From positions 1 through 64,000 of the forward strand of contig NZ_BJOC01000028.1 in NCBI RefSeq assembly GCF_006540005.1: a stretch of DNA of 64,000 bases. Direction: 5' to 3'. The position numbers and the translations under genes are program-made. Under the pieces are notes generated by a model. That model worked only from the letters and a program-made list of their open reading frames with translations. It did not search any database and was not told the DNA's origin. Position 1 is the stretch's first letter, and every line of letters begins with the position of its first letter. This DNA comes from Halomonas halmophila. GTDB taxonomy: Bacteria; Pseudomonadota; Gammaproteobacteria; Pseudomonadales; Halomonadaceae. Positions 18,891-27,867 of this stretch are shown piece after piece.

Positions 18891-18942
18891 CCGAGGGCCG
18901 CGGCCCATCGCCGACCGGTCGACGACATAACGAGAGCACGCC

Positions 18943-19734
18943 ATGAAACCCATCACCCTGAGCACGCTGCAGGCCAACAAGCGCGCCGGTGAAGCCTTCA
19001 GCTGCCTGACCGCCTATGACGCCACCTTCGCGCACGCTGCCGATGCCGCCGGCATCGAAGTGCTGCTGGTGGGCGACTCCCTGGGCATGGTGCTGCAGGG
19101 CCATGCCAGCACCCTGCCGGTCACCCTGGCGGACATTGCCTACCACACCGGCTGTGTGGCGCGACACAAGGGCAGAAGCCTGCTGATGGCCGACCTGCCC
19201 TTCATGAGCAATGCCTCCACCCAGCGCCTGCTCGAGGATGCCGGCGAACTGATGCGCGCCGGCGCCGAGATGATCAAGGTCGAAGGCGAAGCCTGGATGG
19301 CCGAGGGCGTGCGTGAGCTGGTGCGCCGCGGTGTGCCGGTCTGCGCCCACCTGGGCCTGACGCCCCAGGCCGTTCACCAGCTGGGCGGCTACAAGGTGCA
19401 GGGCCGGGACAGCGAGGAGGCCTCGCGCATCCTCGAGGAGGCCCGCGCCCTGGTCGCGGCCGGCGCCTCGGTGATCCTCCTCGAATGCGTGCCGGCCAGC
19501 CTGGGGCGTGCCGTCAGCGAGGCGCTCGAGGTGCCGGTGATCGGTATCGGCGCCGGCCCGGACACCGATGGCCAGATCCTCGTCATGCACGATGTGCTGG
19601 GCGTGACAGCGGGGCGCGGCCCACGCTTCGTCAAGAACTTCATGGCCGAGGCCGACGACATCCAGGACGCCTTCAAGCGCTACCATGACGCCGTCAAGAC
19701 ACGTCAATTTCCCGCCGAGGAGCACTGCTTCTGA
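18943..19734 (+). CDS. panB: 3-methyl-2-oxobutanoate hydroxymethyltransferase
   Basis: First committed step to pantothenate: transfers a hydroxymethyl group from methylene-tetrahydrofolate to ketoisovalerate, with a bound divalent metal. The 263-residue TIM-barrel protein has metal/substrate ligands in VGDSLGMV (D45) and the catalytic glutamate in ILLECVP. It lies about 110 bases after folK, across the half-site cluster, and overlaps panC by one base (TGATG). Confidence 0.97.
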   Translation: MKPITLSTLQANKRAGEAFSCLTAYDATFAHAADAAGIEVLLVGDSLGMVLQGHASTLPVTLADIAYHTGCVARHKGRSLLMADLPFMSNASTQRLLEDAGELMRAGAEMIKVEGEAWMAEGVRELVRRGVPVCAHLGLTPQAVHQLGGYKVQGRDSEEASRILEEARALVAAGASVILLECVPASLGRAVSEALEVPVIGIGAGPDTDGQILVMHDVLGVTAGRGPRFVKNFMAEADDIQDAFKRYHDAVKTRQFPAEEHCF

Positions 19735-20597
19735 TGCAATGCCTGCAGCAGATCCGCGCCTTGCGAGACACGCTCGACGCGCACCGTCGTGCCGGCCGCA
19801 GCATCGGCCTGGTGCCCACCATGGGTAATCTGCATGACGGCCATCTGGCCCTGGTCGCCGAGGCGCGGCGGCGCGCCGACATCGTGGTGGCCAGCATCTT
19901 CGTCAACCCGACCCAGTTCGGACCGGGCGAGGATCTGGATGCCTACCCGCGAACCTTCGAGGCCGACCGCCGCCAGCTCGCCGAGGCCGGCTGCGACCTG
20001 GTGTTCGCGCCCGACGAGGCCACCCTCTATCCGCGCGGCGGGGCAGCCCAGACCCGGGTCAGCGTGCCCGATGTCTCGCAGGGCTTGTGCGGCGGCTCGC
20101 GTCCCGGCCATTTCGATGGTGTGGCCACCGTGGTCACCATGCTGTTCCATCTGGTGCAGCCCGATCTGGCCTGCTTCGGCGAGAAGGACTATCAGCAGCT
20201 GGCGGTGATTCGCCGCCTGGTCGACGACCTGCACCTGCCCATCGAGATCATCGGCGTGCCCATCGTGCGCGACGCGGATGGCCTGGCGCTGTCGTCACGC
20301 AACGGCTACCTGAATGCCGACCAGCGCCGCACGGCGGCCCGGCTGCAACAGACGCTGGGCGAGCTGCGCGATGCCCTGGAAAACGGCGCCGCCATCGCGC
20401 CGACCCTCGACCAGGGCCGGCAGCGCCTGCGCGCGGCCGGCTTCGAGCCCGACTACCTGGAGCTGCGCGCCGCCGACCTGAGCGAGCCCGATGCCTCGAC
20501 AGGCGACGCCGTGCTGCTCGCCGCGGCCTGGCTCGGCAGCACCCGACTGATCGACAACCTGACCCTGAGGCTGCCCTCGGCCGCTTCACCGCCCTGA
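19734..20597 (+). CDS. panC: Pantothenate synthetase
   Basis: ATP-dependent condensation of pantoate with beta-alanine. The 287-residue protein has the adenylate-forming motif PTMGNLHDGH at 28-37, FVNPTQF after it, and the KMSKS-like ALSSRNGYL segment near residue 180. The start overlaps the panB stop. Substrates come from PanB (after ketopantoate reductase, absent here) and from PanD, the next gene. Confidence 0.97.
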   Translation: MQCLQQIRALRDTLDAHRRAGRSIGLVPTMGNLHDGHLALVAEARRRADIVVASIFVNPTQFGPGEDLDAYPRTFEADRRQLAEAGCDLVFAPDEATLYPRGGAAQTRVSVPDVSQGLCGGSRPGHFDGVATVVTMLFHLVQPDLACFGEKDYQQLAVIRRLVDDLHLPIEIIGVPIVRDADGLALSSRNGYLNADQRRTAARLQQTLGELRDALENGAAIAPTLDQGRQRLRAAGFEPDYLELRAADLSEPDASTGDAVLLAAAWLGSTRLIDNLTLRLPSAASPP

Positions 20598-20638
20598 CCA
20601 CCCTCATGCCCTGACTCACCCCTAAAAAGGAGCCCGCG

Positions 20639-21019
20639 ATGCTCACCCATATGCTCAAGGCCAAGCTGCACATGGCCCGCGTGACCCACGCCGTTCTCAA
20701 CTATGAAGGTTCCTGCGCCATCGATGGCGAGCTGCTCGACATGGCAGGCATCCGCGACAACGAACAGATCCAGATCTACAACGTCGAGAACGGCCAGCGC
20801 TTCACCACCTATGCCATCCGCGCCGAGGAAGGCTCCGGCATCATCTCGGTCAACGGCGCCGCCGCCCATCTGGCCAGTGCCGACCAGCGGGTCATCATCT
20901 GCAGCTACGCCATGTACACCGATGCCGAGCTGGACGCCCATCAGCCGGCCCTGGTCTACCTGCAGGATGGCAACGCGGTCAGCCACACCAGCAACGCGAT
21001 TCCCGTCCAGCTGGCCTGA
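20639..21019 (+). CDS. panD: Aspartate 1-decarboxylase proenzyme
   Basis: Makes beta-alanine from aspartate for PanC. A 126-residue pyruvoyl enzyme: the self-cleavage site is G24-S25 in YEGSCAID, where S25 becomes the pyruvoyl group. Y58-type and R54-type active-site residues lie in the adjoining strand region. Cleavage in this group is normally helped by an acetyltransferase-like maturation factor (PanZ), not seen in the window. AAAAAGGAG precedes the ATG. It ends the panBCD operon, 41 bases after panC. Confidence 0.96.
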   Translation: MLTHMLKAKLHMARVTHAVLNYEGSCAIDGELLDMAGIRDNEQIQIYNVENGQRFTTYAIRAEEGSGIISVNGAAAHLASADQRVIICSYAMYTDAELDAHQPALVYLQDGNAVSHTSNAIPVQLA

Positions 21020-21091
21020 GTCGGGCACGGCATGATGCCGCCGTCAGCCGCCATGCGACATAAGTTCAGGGGGCTTTCGGCGCACCGGGCA

Positions 21092-21121
21092 TTGTCGCAG
21101 CGCACAATGGTCGCCTATGCT
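21092..21121 (+). promoter_or_regulatory. Probable sigma-70 promoter of the thiolase gene
   Basis: TTGTCG at 21092-21097 and TATGCT at 21116-21121, 18 bases apart, upstream of the thiolase ribosome site. The implied 5' leader is about 30 nt. Confidence 0.5.
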
Positions 21122-21159
21122 GGAAAGGCGTACGTCCGCTCATTTCAGGAGTCTTGACC

Positions 21160-22335
21160 ATGTCAGAAGTGGTGATCGTTGCTGCACGCCGTACCGCTGT
21201 CGGCGCCTTCGGCGGCTCTCTTGCCGGCATTCCCGCCAGTGAACTCGGTGCCCATGTCATCAAGGATATCCTTGGTGGCACCGGTGTTGCCGGCGACCAG
21301 GTCGACGAGGTGCTGCTCGGCCAGGTGCTGACCGCCGGGACCGGCCAGAACCCGGCTCGTCAGGCGGCCATTCAGGCCGGCCTGCCCGAGGCGGTGCCCG
21401 CCATGACCATCAACAAGGTCTGCGGCTCCGGGCTCAAGGCCCTGCACCTGGCCACCCAGGCCATCCGCTGCGGCGATGCCGAGCTGATCCTGGCCGGCGG
21501 CCAGGAGAACATGTCGCTCTCCCCCCATGTGCTGCCCAACTCGCGCACCGGCCAGCGCATGGGGGACTGGAAGGCCATCGATTCCATGGTTCACGACGGC
21601 CTGTGGGACGCCTTCAACAACTACCACATGGGCATCACCGCCGAGAATCTGGCGGAAAAGTACAGCATCACCCGCGAGGCCATGGACGAGTTCGCCGCCG
21701 CCTCCCAGCAGAAGGCCGCCGCCGCCATCCGCGAAGGCCGCTTCAAGGGCCAGATCGCTGGCATCGACATCCCGCAGCGCAAGGGTGACCCGGTCCACTT
21801 CGACACCGACGAGAATCCTCGCGAGGTGACCGCCGAAAAGCTGGGCAGCATGCGCCCGGCCTTCAAGAAGGATGGCAGCGTCACGGCCGGCAATGCCTCG
21901 GCGCTCAATGACGGCGCCGCCGTGGTCATGCTGTGCTCCGCGGAAAAGGCCGAGGCCCTGGGCCTGGAGCCACTGGCCCGCATCAAGGCCTACTCCAATG
22001 CCGGCGTCGACCCGTCCATCATGGGCATCGGCCCGGCCCCGGCCACCCGCCGCTGCCTGGACAAGGCCGGCTGGAGCCTCGCTGAGCTTGATCTGATCGA
22101 GGCCAATGAAGCCTTCGCCGCCCAGGCGCTCTCGGTCAACAAGGAGCTCGGCTGGGACACCGACAAGGTCAACGTCAACGGCGGCGCCATTGCCCTGGGC
22201 CACCCGATCGGCGCCTCCGGCTGCCGGATTCTGGTCACTCTGGTGCACGAGATGATCGCCCGCGACGCGCACAAGGGACTGGCGACGCTGTGCATCGGCG
22301 GGGGGCAGGGCGTGGCACTGGCCATCGAGCGCTGA
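21160..22335 (+). CDS. phaA: Acetyl-CoA C-acetyltransferase (thiolase)
   Basis: Condenses two acetyl-CoA to acetoacetyl-CoA, or the reverse. The 391-residue protein has nucleophile C88 in NKVCGSG, H348 in GHPIGASG, and acid/base C378 in LCIGGGQG, numbering almost identical to Zoogloea PhaA (C89, H348, C378). A role in polyhydroxybutyrate synthesis is plausible in Halomonas, but atoB-type degradation is equally possible because no pha genes adjoin. AGGAG eight bases before the ATG sets the start. It is monocistronic, bounded by its own promoter and terminator. Confidence 0.9.
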   Translation: MSEVVIVAARRTAVGAFGGSLAGIPASELGAHVIKDILGGTGVAGDQVDEVLLGQVLTAGTGQNPARQAAIQAGLPEAVPAMTINKVCGSGLKALHLATQAIRCGDAELILAGGQENMSLSPHVLPNSRTGQRMGDWKAIDSMVHDGLWDAFNNYHMGITAENLAEKYSITREAMDEFAAASQQKAAAAIREGRFKGQIAGIDIPQRKGDPVHFDTDENPREVTAEKLGSMRPAFKKDGSVTAGNASALNDGAAVVMLCSAEKAEALGLEPLARIKAYSNAGVDPSIMGIGPAPATRRCLDKAGWSLAELDLIEANEAFAAQALSVNKELGWDTDKVNVNGGAIALGHPIGASGCRILVTLVHEMIARDAHKGLATLCIGGGQGVALAIER

Positions 22336-22377
22336 TGGCTCGCTGACCGCCCTATCCAACCCATCGTCACCCTCGAC

Positions 22378-22401
22378 AGGCCCCCGTTTGACGGGGGCCT
22401 T
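22378..22401. terminator. Bidirectional terminator between thiolase and MFS genes
   Basis: An 11-bp stem around GGCCCCCGT/ACGGGGGCC with a 3-base loop lies between convergent stops at 22335 and 22417. The downstream T content is modest (TTGTCGTTG). Confidence 0.7.
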
Positions 22402-22416
22402 GTCGTTGCATTGCCG

Positions 22417-23619
22417 TCAATCGCGGCTGGGCCCGACCACCCGCGATGGCGTGCCTGCCACCAGTACCGCCGCCACGACGAACAATGCGCCCGAGCACAA
22501 CAGCACACCGCTCAGGCCGGTGGCATCGACCACCTGCCCCCCGGCCATGGCGCCGATGCCGATCGACAGGTTGAACACGAAGGCCATCAGGGCGGTGGCG
22601 GCCTCGGAGTTCCGGGCGCTCTTGAGAATCCAGGTCTGCAGGCTGACCGAGATGCTGCCGAACACCGCGCCCCACAGCATCAGCAAACCGATCGCCAGCG
22701 GCGGCTGATGCCCCAGCAGGGGAAACGCCAGCGTCGCCGTGGCCAGCAACAGCGGAATGGCCAGCACCGTGGCATAGGGCCGACGCCCGGCGGCACTGCC
22801 GGCAAAGAAGTTGCCCAGCAACCCCGCCGCGCCGTAACACAGCAGCAGGGCACTGATGCTGGCTAGCGGAATACCGGCGATGTCCTGCAGAATCGGGCTG
22901 ATGAAGGTGTAGGCGGAGAAATGACCGATCACGATCAGCGTCGTGACCGCGACGCCGACCCGCACGCCGCGACTGGCAAACTGATCGGCCAGATTCGACA
23001 GACGCACCGGCTCGCGTGCCGGCAGGCTGGGCAGCAACTGCCACAACGCCAGAGTCACCAGCAGGCTCAGCCCCGCCAGTGAGCCGAAGGCAATGCGCCA
23101 GTCGGTATGCTCGCCCAGCCAGGTCCCCGCCGGTACACCCAGCACCGCGGCCCCGGCCACCCCACTGAAGATCATCGACATGGCACGCGGCACCTGCGGC
23201 AGGGCAACCAGGCGCGAGGCCAGCCCCCCGGCAATCGCCCAGAAGCCGCCGATGCAGATGCCGACCAGCACTCGGGTCGCCAGCAGGGTGATGAAATCAT
23301 CCGCCAGTGCCCCCAGCAGACTGGCCAGCGTCATCAGCGCCATCAAACCGGTGAGCAGCCAGCGCCGATTCAGGCGCCCGACCGCAACCGGCAACAAGGG
23401 GGCCGAGAAGGCCGCCACGACGCCGGGCACCGTGATCAGCAGGCCGGCGATGCCCGGCGTGACTGCCAGCGAATCGGCGACCTGGGACAGCAGCCCGATG
23501 GGCAGCTGCTCGGCCGTCACCAGCAGGAAGATGCCCACCATCACGGCGCCCACGCCCAGCCAGTCACGTTTCTCGGTGGTGGCCCTGGCCGCCGTCTGAC
23601 TTGCAGTATCCTGTGTCAT
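22417..23619 (-). CDS. MFS transporter, DHA1 / sugar-efflux-like
   Basis: A 400-residue major facilitator with 12 predicted helices in two halves of six. It resembles AraJ/NepI-type exporters: GVVAAFSAPLLPVAVGRLNRR is the loop 2-3 signature region, and LGVPAGTWLGE is the motif C-like antiporter segment after helix 5. Efflux of a sugar, nucleoside or drug by proton antiport is the family expectation; the substrate is unknown. GAGGAA precedes the ATG at 23619. It sits alone between convergent phaA and upstream pnp. Confidence 0.85.
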   Translation of the reverse strand: MTQDTASQTAARATTEKRDWLGVGAVMVGIFLLVTAEQLPIGLLSQVADSLAVTPGIAGLLITVPGVVAAFSAPLLPVAVGRLNRRWLLTGLMALMTLASLLGALADDFITLLATRVLVGICIGGFWAIAGGLASRLVALPQVPRAMSMIFSGVAGAAVLGVPAGTWLGEHTDWRIAFGSLAGLSLLVTLALWQLLPSLPAREPVRLSNLADQFASRGVRVGVAVTTLIVIGHFSAYTFISPILQDIAGIPLASISALLLCYGAAGLLGNFFAGSAAGRRPYATVLAIPLLLATATLAFPLLGHQPPLAIGLLMLWGAVFGSISVSLQTWILKSARNSEAATALMAFVFNLSIGIGAMAGGQVVDATGLSGVLLCSGALFVVAAVLVAGTPSRVVGPSRD

Positions 23620-23645
23620 GAATTCCTCGGGTTCCACACAAAGAC

Positions 23646-23670
23646 GCCCCCGCAGCTCGGCTGCAGGGGC
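23646..23670 (-). terminator. Terminator downstream of pnp
   Basis: Imperfect stem GCCCC..CAGC / GCTG..GGGGC followed on the minus strand by GTCTTTGTG, about 30 bases beyond the pnp stop. Confidence 0.6.
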
Positions 23671-23699
23671 GGCTCGTCCTCAAGCGTGCGGCTTGAAGC

Positions 23700-25838
23700 T
23701 TACAGCTGCGATTCTTCCTCGGCTGCCTCGGCTTCGAAGGCCGCCTTCTCTTCCGGAGTGATTTCCTTGATGGTCAGCTTCACCCGGTTGCGGTTGTCGA
23801 TGTCGAGCACCTTGACGATGGGCTCGTCGCCCTCGTTCAGGAAATCGCGCACATCATTGACCCGCTCTGGCACGATCTGGGAAATGTGCACCAGGCCATC
23901 GGTCCCCGGAATGATGTTGACGAAGGCGCCGAAGTCGGCGATACGCACGACCTTGCCACGATACAGCTTGCCGATTTCGGGCACGGCGGTAATCGACAGC
24001 ACGGTATCGATCGCCGCCTTGGCCGCCGACTTCTCCTCGGCATAGATGCGTACCGTACCGTCGTCGTCGAGATCGATGGAGGCGCCGGTGTCATCGCAGA
24101 TCTTGCGGATCATGGCGCCGCCCTTGCCGATGACGTCGCGGATCTTCTCCGGATCGATCTTGATGGTCGCCATGGAGGGGGCGTTCTCGGAGACTTCCTC
24201 ACGGCTCGTGCCGATCACGTCGTTCATCTGGCCGAGGATATGCTGACGCGCTTCATGGGCCTGCTGCAGCGCCTGCTCCATGATCTCCTCGTTGATGCCC
24301 TCGATCTTGATGTCCATCTGCAGGGCCGTGACGCCGGAGGCCGAGCCGGCCACCTTGAAGTCCATGTCGCCGAGGTGGTCCTCGTCCCCCAGGATATCGG
24401 TCAGCACGGCGAAGTCATCCCCGTCCTTGACCAGGCCCATGGCGATGCCGGCCACCGGAGCCTTCATGGGCACGCCGGCATCCATCAGGGCCAGCGAGGA
24501 GCCGCACACCGAGGCCATGGAGCTCGAGCCGTTGGATTCGGTGATTTCCGAGACCACTCGGATGGTGTAGGGGAAGTCGTCCTCGGACGGCAGCATGGCT
24601 TCCACACCGCGGCGGGCCAGACGGCCATGGCCGATCTCGCGACGCTTGGGCCCGCCCATGAAGCCGGCTTCGCCGACACAGTAGGGCGGGAAGTTATAGT
24701 GCAGCAGGAAGCGATCCTTGCGTTCACCTTCCAGGGATTCGATCAGCTGGGCATCACGCAGCGTGCCCAGGGTAGCCACGACCACCGCCTGCGTCTCGCC
24801 GCGGGTGAAGACGGCCGAGCCATGCGTCTTGGGCAGGCCGCCGACCTCGATGTCCAGCGGGCGTACGGTCCTCAGGTCGCGGCCATCGATACGCGGCTCG
24901 CCCTTGACCACCCGGCTGCGCACGACACGCTTCTCGAGGCTGGCGAAGGCGCCCTTGACCTCGTCGGCCTCGAACTGGCCGTCCTGGTCGCCGGCGAGCT
25001 GCTCGATGGCCTCGGCCTTGAGTGCCGCCAGAGCGTCCTGACGCTGCATCTTGTCGGTGACGCGGTAGGCCTCGCCGACGCGTGTCTCGAAGCCACGGCT
25101 CAGGGCCTCCTCGAGGGACACGTTGGCTTGCGGTGCCTGCCACTCCCAGCGCGGCTTGCCGGCCTCGGCGGCCAGCTCATTGACGGCCTTGACCACCGCC
25201 TGCATTTCCTGGTGGGCGAACAGCACGGCGCCCAGCATCTCGTCCTCGAGCAGCTCCTTGGCCTCGGACTCGACCATCAGCACGGCCTTCTCGGTCCCGG
25301 CCACCACCATGTTCAGCTCGGAGCTGGTCAGCTCCTCGACGGTCGGGTTGAGGAAGTAGCCCTGCTCTTCGCTGAAGCCGACCCGCGCCGCGCCGATCGG
25401 CCCATTGAAGGGCACGCCGGAAATGGCCAGGGCCGCCGAGGTACCGATCATGGCGGCGATATCCGGGTCATGGTTGCGATCGGTGGAAAGCACCGTGCAC
25501 ACGACCTGGACCTCGTTCATGAAGCCATCCGGGAACAGCGGACGAATCGGCCGATCGATCAGCCGCGAAGTCAGCGTCTCCTTCTCGGTGGGACGCCCCT
25601 CGCGCTTGAAGAAGCCTCCGGGAATCTTGCCGACCGCGTAGGTCTTTTCCTGATAATGGACGGAGAGCGGGAAGAACGGCTGGGAAGGATTGACGTCCTT
25701 CTTGGCCACGACGGTGCACAGCACCACGGTGTCGTCCATGGTGACCATCACGGCACCATTGGCCTGGCGGGCGATACGCCCGGTTTCCAGGGTGACGGTG
25801 CTGCGACCGTATTCGAATGTTTTCTTGACCGGATTCAC
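23700..25838 (-). CDS. pnp: Polyribonucleotide nucleotidyltransferase
   Basis: Phosphorolytic 3'-5' exoribonuclease of the RNA degradosome. The 712-residue protein has two RNase PH domains, the metal/phosphate site with DMDFKVAG, a KH domain with [10 protein letters not shown], and a C-terminal S1 domain ([18 protein letters not shown]). The start is taken as GTG 25838, giving [11 protein letters not shown], which matches other Pnp N-termini and has AAGGA eight bases upstream; a TTG five codons earlier is less likely. The 336-base leader contains the rpsO terminator. Confidence 0.96.
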   Translation of the reverse strand: MNPVKKTFEYGRSTVTLETGRIARQANGAVMVTMDDTVVLCTVVAKKDVNPSQPFFPLSVHYQEKTYAVGKIPGGFFKREGRPTEKETLTSRLIDRPIRPLFPDGFMNEVQVVCTVLSTDRNHDPDIAAMIGTSAALAISGVPFNGPIGAARVGFSEEQGYFLNPTVEELTSSELNMVVAGTEKAVLMVESEAKELLEDEMLGAVLFAHQEMQAVVKAVNELAAEAGKPRWEWQAPQANVSLEEALSRGFETRVGEAYRVTDKMQRQDALAALKAEAIEQLAGDQDGQFEADEVKGAFASLEKRVVRSRVVKGEPRIDGRDLRTVRPLDIEVGGLPKTHGSAVFTRGETQAVVVATLGTLRDAQLIESLEGERKDRFLLHYNFPPYCVGEAGFMGGPKRREIGHGRLARRGVEAMLPSEDDFPYTIRVVSEITESNGSSSMASVCGSSLALMDAGVPMKAPVAGIAMGLVKDGDDFAVLTDILGDEDHLGDMDFKVAGSASGVTALQMDIKIEGINEEIMEQALQQAHEARQHILGQMNDVIGTSREEVSENAPSMATIKIDPEKIRDVIGKGGAMIRKICDDTGASIDLDDDGTVRIYAEEKSAAKAAIDTVLSITAVPEIGKLYRGKVVRIADFGAFVNIIPGTDGLVHISQIVPERVNDVRDFLNEGDEPIVKVLDIDNRNRVKLTIKEITPEEKAAFEAEAAEEESQL

Positions 25839-25984
25839 GGCGGCTTCCTTCAACTTGTCGATTCATGTTCGGGTCGTTTTGACTCGCCGACCATTTTAGG
25901 GATTGACGGCCGAGAGGGCCACCGATTCTGTCACCCGCCCCGCCTCGCCAGCCCGACTACCCCGGACGCCACCCCCTGACAGAC

Positions 25985-26016
25985 GAAACGGGCGGCCCCG
26001 AAGGACCGCCCGTTTC
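25985..26016 (-). terminator. Intrinsic terminator between rpsO and pnp
   Basis: A strong stem GAAACGGGCGG / CCGCCCGTTTC with a GAAG-type loop on the plus strand (CTTC in the minus-strand transcript), about 160 bases beyond rpsO. It resembles the t1 terminator that separates rpsO from pnp in E. coli. Little T-tract follows (GTCTGTC), so partial read-through is likely. Confidence 0.75.
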
Positions 26017-26060
26017 AACTGGCCTGAGTGAAGAAAAGGAGGAATTCGCGTGACGAGCGA

Positions 26061-26149
26061 CGAGAGGCTGGTCGCCGCCGGCGCGCAGGACCCGCAGTGT
26101 AGGTGAAACTACATGAGGAGTCCGAGCACCGCCGGCGGCCAGGATCTCG
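26061..26149 (-). other. Large imperfect hairpin in the rpsO-pnp spacer
   Basis: The arms at 26061-26083 and 26129-26149 pair over roughly 18-20 bp (CGAGA, CTGG and the GCCGCCGGCG block) with small internal loops; the apical part contains TGTAG/CTACA as a smaller hairpin. The E. coli rpsO-pnp spacer carries RNase III-cleaved stem-loops that control Pnp autoregulation. Here the structure lies before, not after, the terminator. An RNase III role is inferred. Confidence 0.55.
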
Positions 26150-26174
26150 AGCGCAGTAGCGAATGCCCCTTTTC

Positions 26175-26444
26175 TTAGCGGCGCAGGCCGAGACGCTTGA
26201 TAATCGCCTGATACCGGTCGAAATCCTTGCGCTTCAGATAGTCCAGCAGCTTGCGACGCTGGTTGACCATGCGGATCAGGCCACGACGCGAGTGGTGATC
26301 CTGCTTGTTGGTCTTGAAGTGCCCCTGCAGACCGTCGATGTTGGCGGTCAGCAGTGCCACCTGAACCTCGGGGGAACCAGTGTCGTTTTCACCACGGCCG
26401 TGTTCGTTGACGATCGCGGCTTTCTGTTCTGCGGTCAGTGCCAT
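26175..26444 (-). CDS. rpsO: 30S ribosomal protein S15
   Basis: Primary 16S rRNA-binding protein of the 30S platform, 89 residues as in E. coli. The family block [25 protein letters not shown] binds the 16S three-way junction. It sits between truB and pnp, the universal proteobacterial order, with its own leader of paired hairpins where S15 autoregulation would act. Confidence 0.98.
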   Translation of the reverse strand: MALTAEQKAAIVNEHGRGENDTGSPEVQVALLTANIDGLQGHFKTNKQDHHSRRGLIRMVNQRRKLLDYLKRKDFDRYQAIIKRLGLRR

Positions 26445-26483
26445 CTGTCTCTCCAGTAAGCAATATGCCTAATGATGAATGTC

Positions 26484-26532
26484 GGGGACCACGCATATTT
26501 GCAGTCCCCACGCCCAGTCCGTGTCGGACTGG
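26484..26532 (-). promoter_or_regulatory. rpsO mRNA leader with two hairpins
   Basis: CCAGTCCG/CGGACTGG (26514-26532) directly follows the truB stop and GGGGAC/GTCCCC (26484-26509) follows it, within 90 bases of the rpsO start. E. coli S15 represses its own mRNA through a structured leader; an analogous element here is plausible, but the fold differs and was not modelled. Confidence 0.4.
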
Positions 26533-26533
26533 C

Positions 26534-27460
26534 TCACGCCGAGCCCGCGACCGCGGAGCTCAGCAGACGCCGGGGCGCTATATCCCCGGCCGCCGTCACC
26601 ACGCCGAGCCCCCGGAAGGCCTCGTCATGGTAAAGCCTGATCAAGCTGTCGACGGGCAGCTCACCCGCCTCGCTTCTTGCCGCCTGGCCATAGCTCAGGT
26701 GGCGGGCGCCGGCATCACTCAGATCATGACGCGGCAGATGGGCCACCAGCACATCGACGGGCAGCAGCGCCGCATCCTGTGAGGCCGCCTCGACCCGCTG
26801 TTCCAGGCTTGCCAGGTCCAGCATGTCGTCCGCCACGAAGGGCCCTGTCTTGAGCCGCCGCAGCGCACTGATGTAGCCCCCGCATCCCAGCGCCTGACCG
26901 ATGTCCTCGGCCAGGGTGCGGATGTAGGTGCCCTTGCTGACCCGTGCCTCCATCTCGAAGGCCGTGCCATCGACAGACAGGAGGCGCGCATCATACACGC
27001 TCACGCGACGCGCTGCACGCTCGATTGTCTTGCCCTCGCGAGCCAGCTCGTACAGCTTGCGCCCCTGATGCTTGAGTGCCGAATGCATCGGCGGCACCTG
27101 ATCGAGCTCGCCGATGAAGTCGGTCAAGACCGCGCTGATGGCGGTCTCGTCCAGTGTCGGCGGGTCACGTCGTTCCAGCACCTCGCCGTCGGCATCGCCG
27201 GTATCGGTGATCACACCGAGCTCGACGCGGGTCCGGTAGACCTTGTCGGCCTCCAGCAGGTGCGACGAGAACTTGGTGGCCTCACCGAAGCAGACGGGCA
27301 GCAGACCGGTCGCCATGGGATCCAGAGTGCCGGTATGGCCGGCCTTCTGCGCATCGAACAAGCGCCTGGCACGCTGCAGGGCATGATTGCTGGACACCCC
27401 CTCGGGCTTGTCCAGCAACAGCACGCCGTCCACCGGACGGCCGCGACGGCGGCGCGCCAT
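26534..27460 (-). CDS. truB: tRNA pseudouridine(55) synthase
   Basis: Makes the universal pseudouridine 55 in the T-loop of tRNAs. The 308-residue protein has catalytic D47 in GHTGTLDPMATG and the later LRRLKTGPF block. The ATG overlaps the rbfA stop by one base. It belongs to the conserved rimP-nusA-infB-rbfA-truB operon. Confidence 0.97.
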   Translation of the reverse strand: MARRRRGRPVDGVLLLDKPEGVSSNHALQRARRLFDAQKAGHTGTLDPMATGLLPVCFGEATKFSSHLLEADKVYRTRVELGVITDTGDADGEVLERRDPPTLDETAISAVLTDFIGELDQVPPMHSALKHQGRKLYELAREGKTIERAARRVSVYDARLLSVDGTAFEMEARVSKGTYIRTLAEDIGQALGCGGYISALRRLKTGPFVADDMLDLASLEQRVEAASQDAALLPVDVLVAHLPRHDLSDAGARHLSYGQAARSEAGELPVDSLIRLYHDEAFRGLGVVTAAGDIAPRRLLSSAVAGSA

Positions 27461-27849
27461 CAGCGTTCGCCTTCCTCGTCATCATGACGCGAGCGATCGT
27501 CGGCGACGGCCTCGTCAATCAGCGAGGAAAGGCGCTGGCCACGCTCCAGGCTGGCATCATAATGAAAGCGCAGCTCGGGCACATGGCGCAGCTTGATGCG
27601 GCGCGCGATCTGACCACGCAGGAAGCCGGCAGCGCGCTTGAGAATCTTCAGATTCTCGGCCACGCGCTCGTCGTCGTTCTCGCCCAGCAGGGTCACGTGA
27701 ACGTCGGCGTAGCCCAGGTCGCGACTGACCTCGACACCACTGACGGTCACCATGCCCAGGCGCGGGTCCTTGACCTCGCGCTGGATCAGGACCGCCAGCT
27801 CCTTCTGGAGCTGGTCGGCCACACGGTCGGTACGCTTGAACTCACGCAT
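27460..27849 (-). CDS. rbfA: 30S ribosome-binding factor A
   Basis: Cold-shock 30S maturation factor with a single KH-like domain, 129 residues. The family start MREFKRTDRVADQLQKEL and the VKDPRLGMVTVSGVEVS block are both present. The C-terminal tail is acidic and polar (DDRSRHDDEEGE). GAGGAG precedes the ATG; it starts 18 bases after infB ends. Confidence 0.96.
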   Translation of the reverse strand: MREFKRTDRVADQLQKELAVLIQREVKDPRLGMVTVSGVEVSRDLGYADVHVTLLGENDDERVAENLKILKRAAGFLRGQIARRIKLRHVPELRFHYDASLERGQRLSSLIDEAVADDRSRHDDEEGER

Positions 27850-27867
27850 GATCGACTCCTCGAGCGG

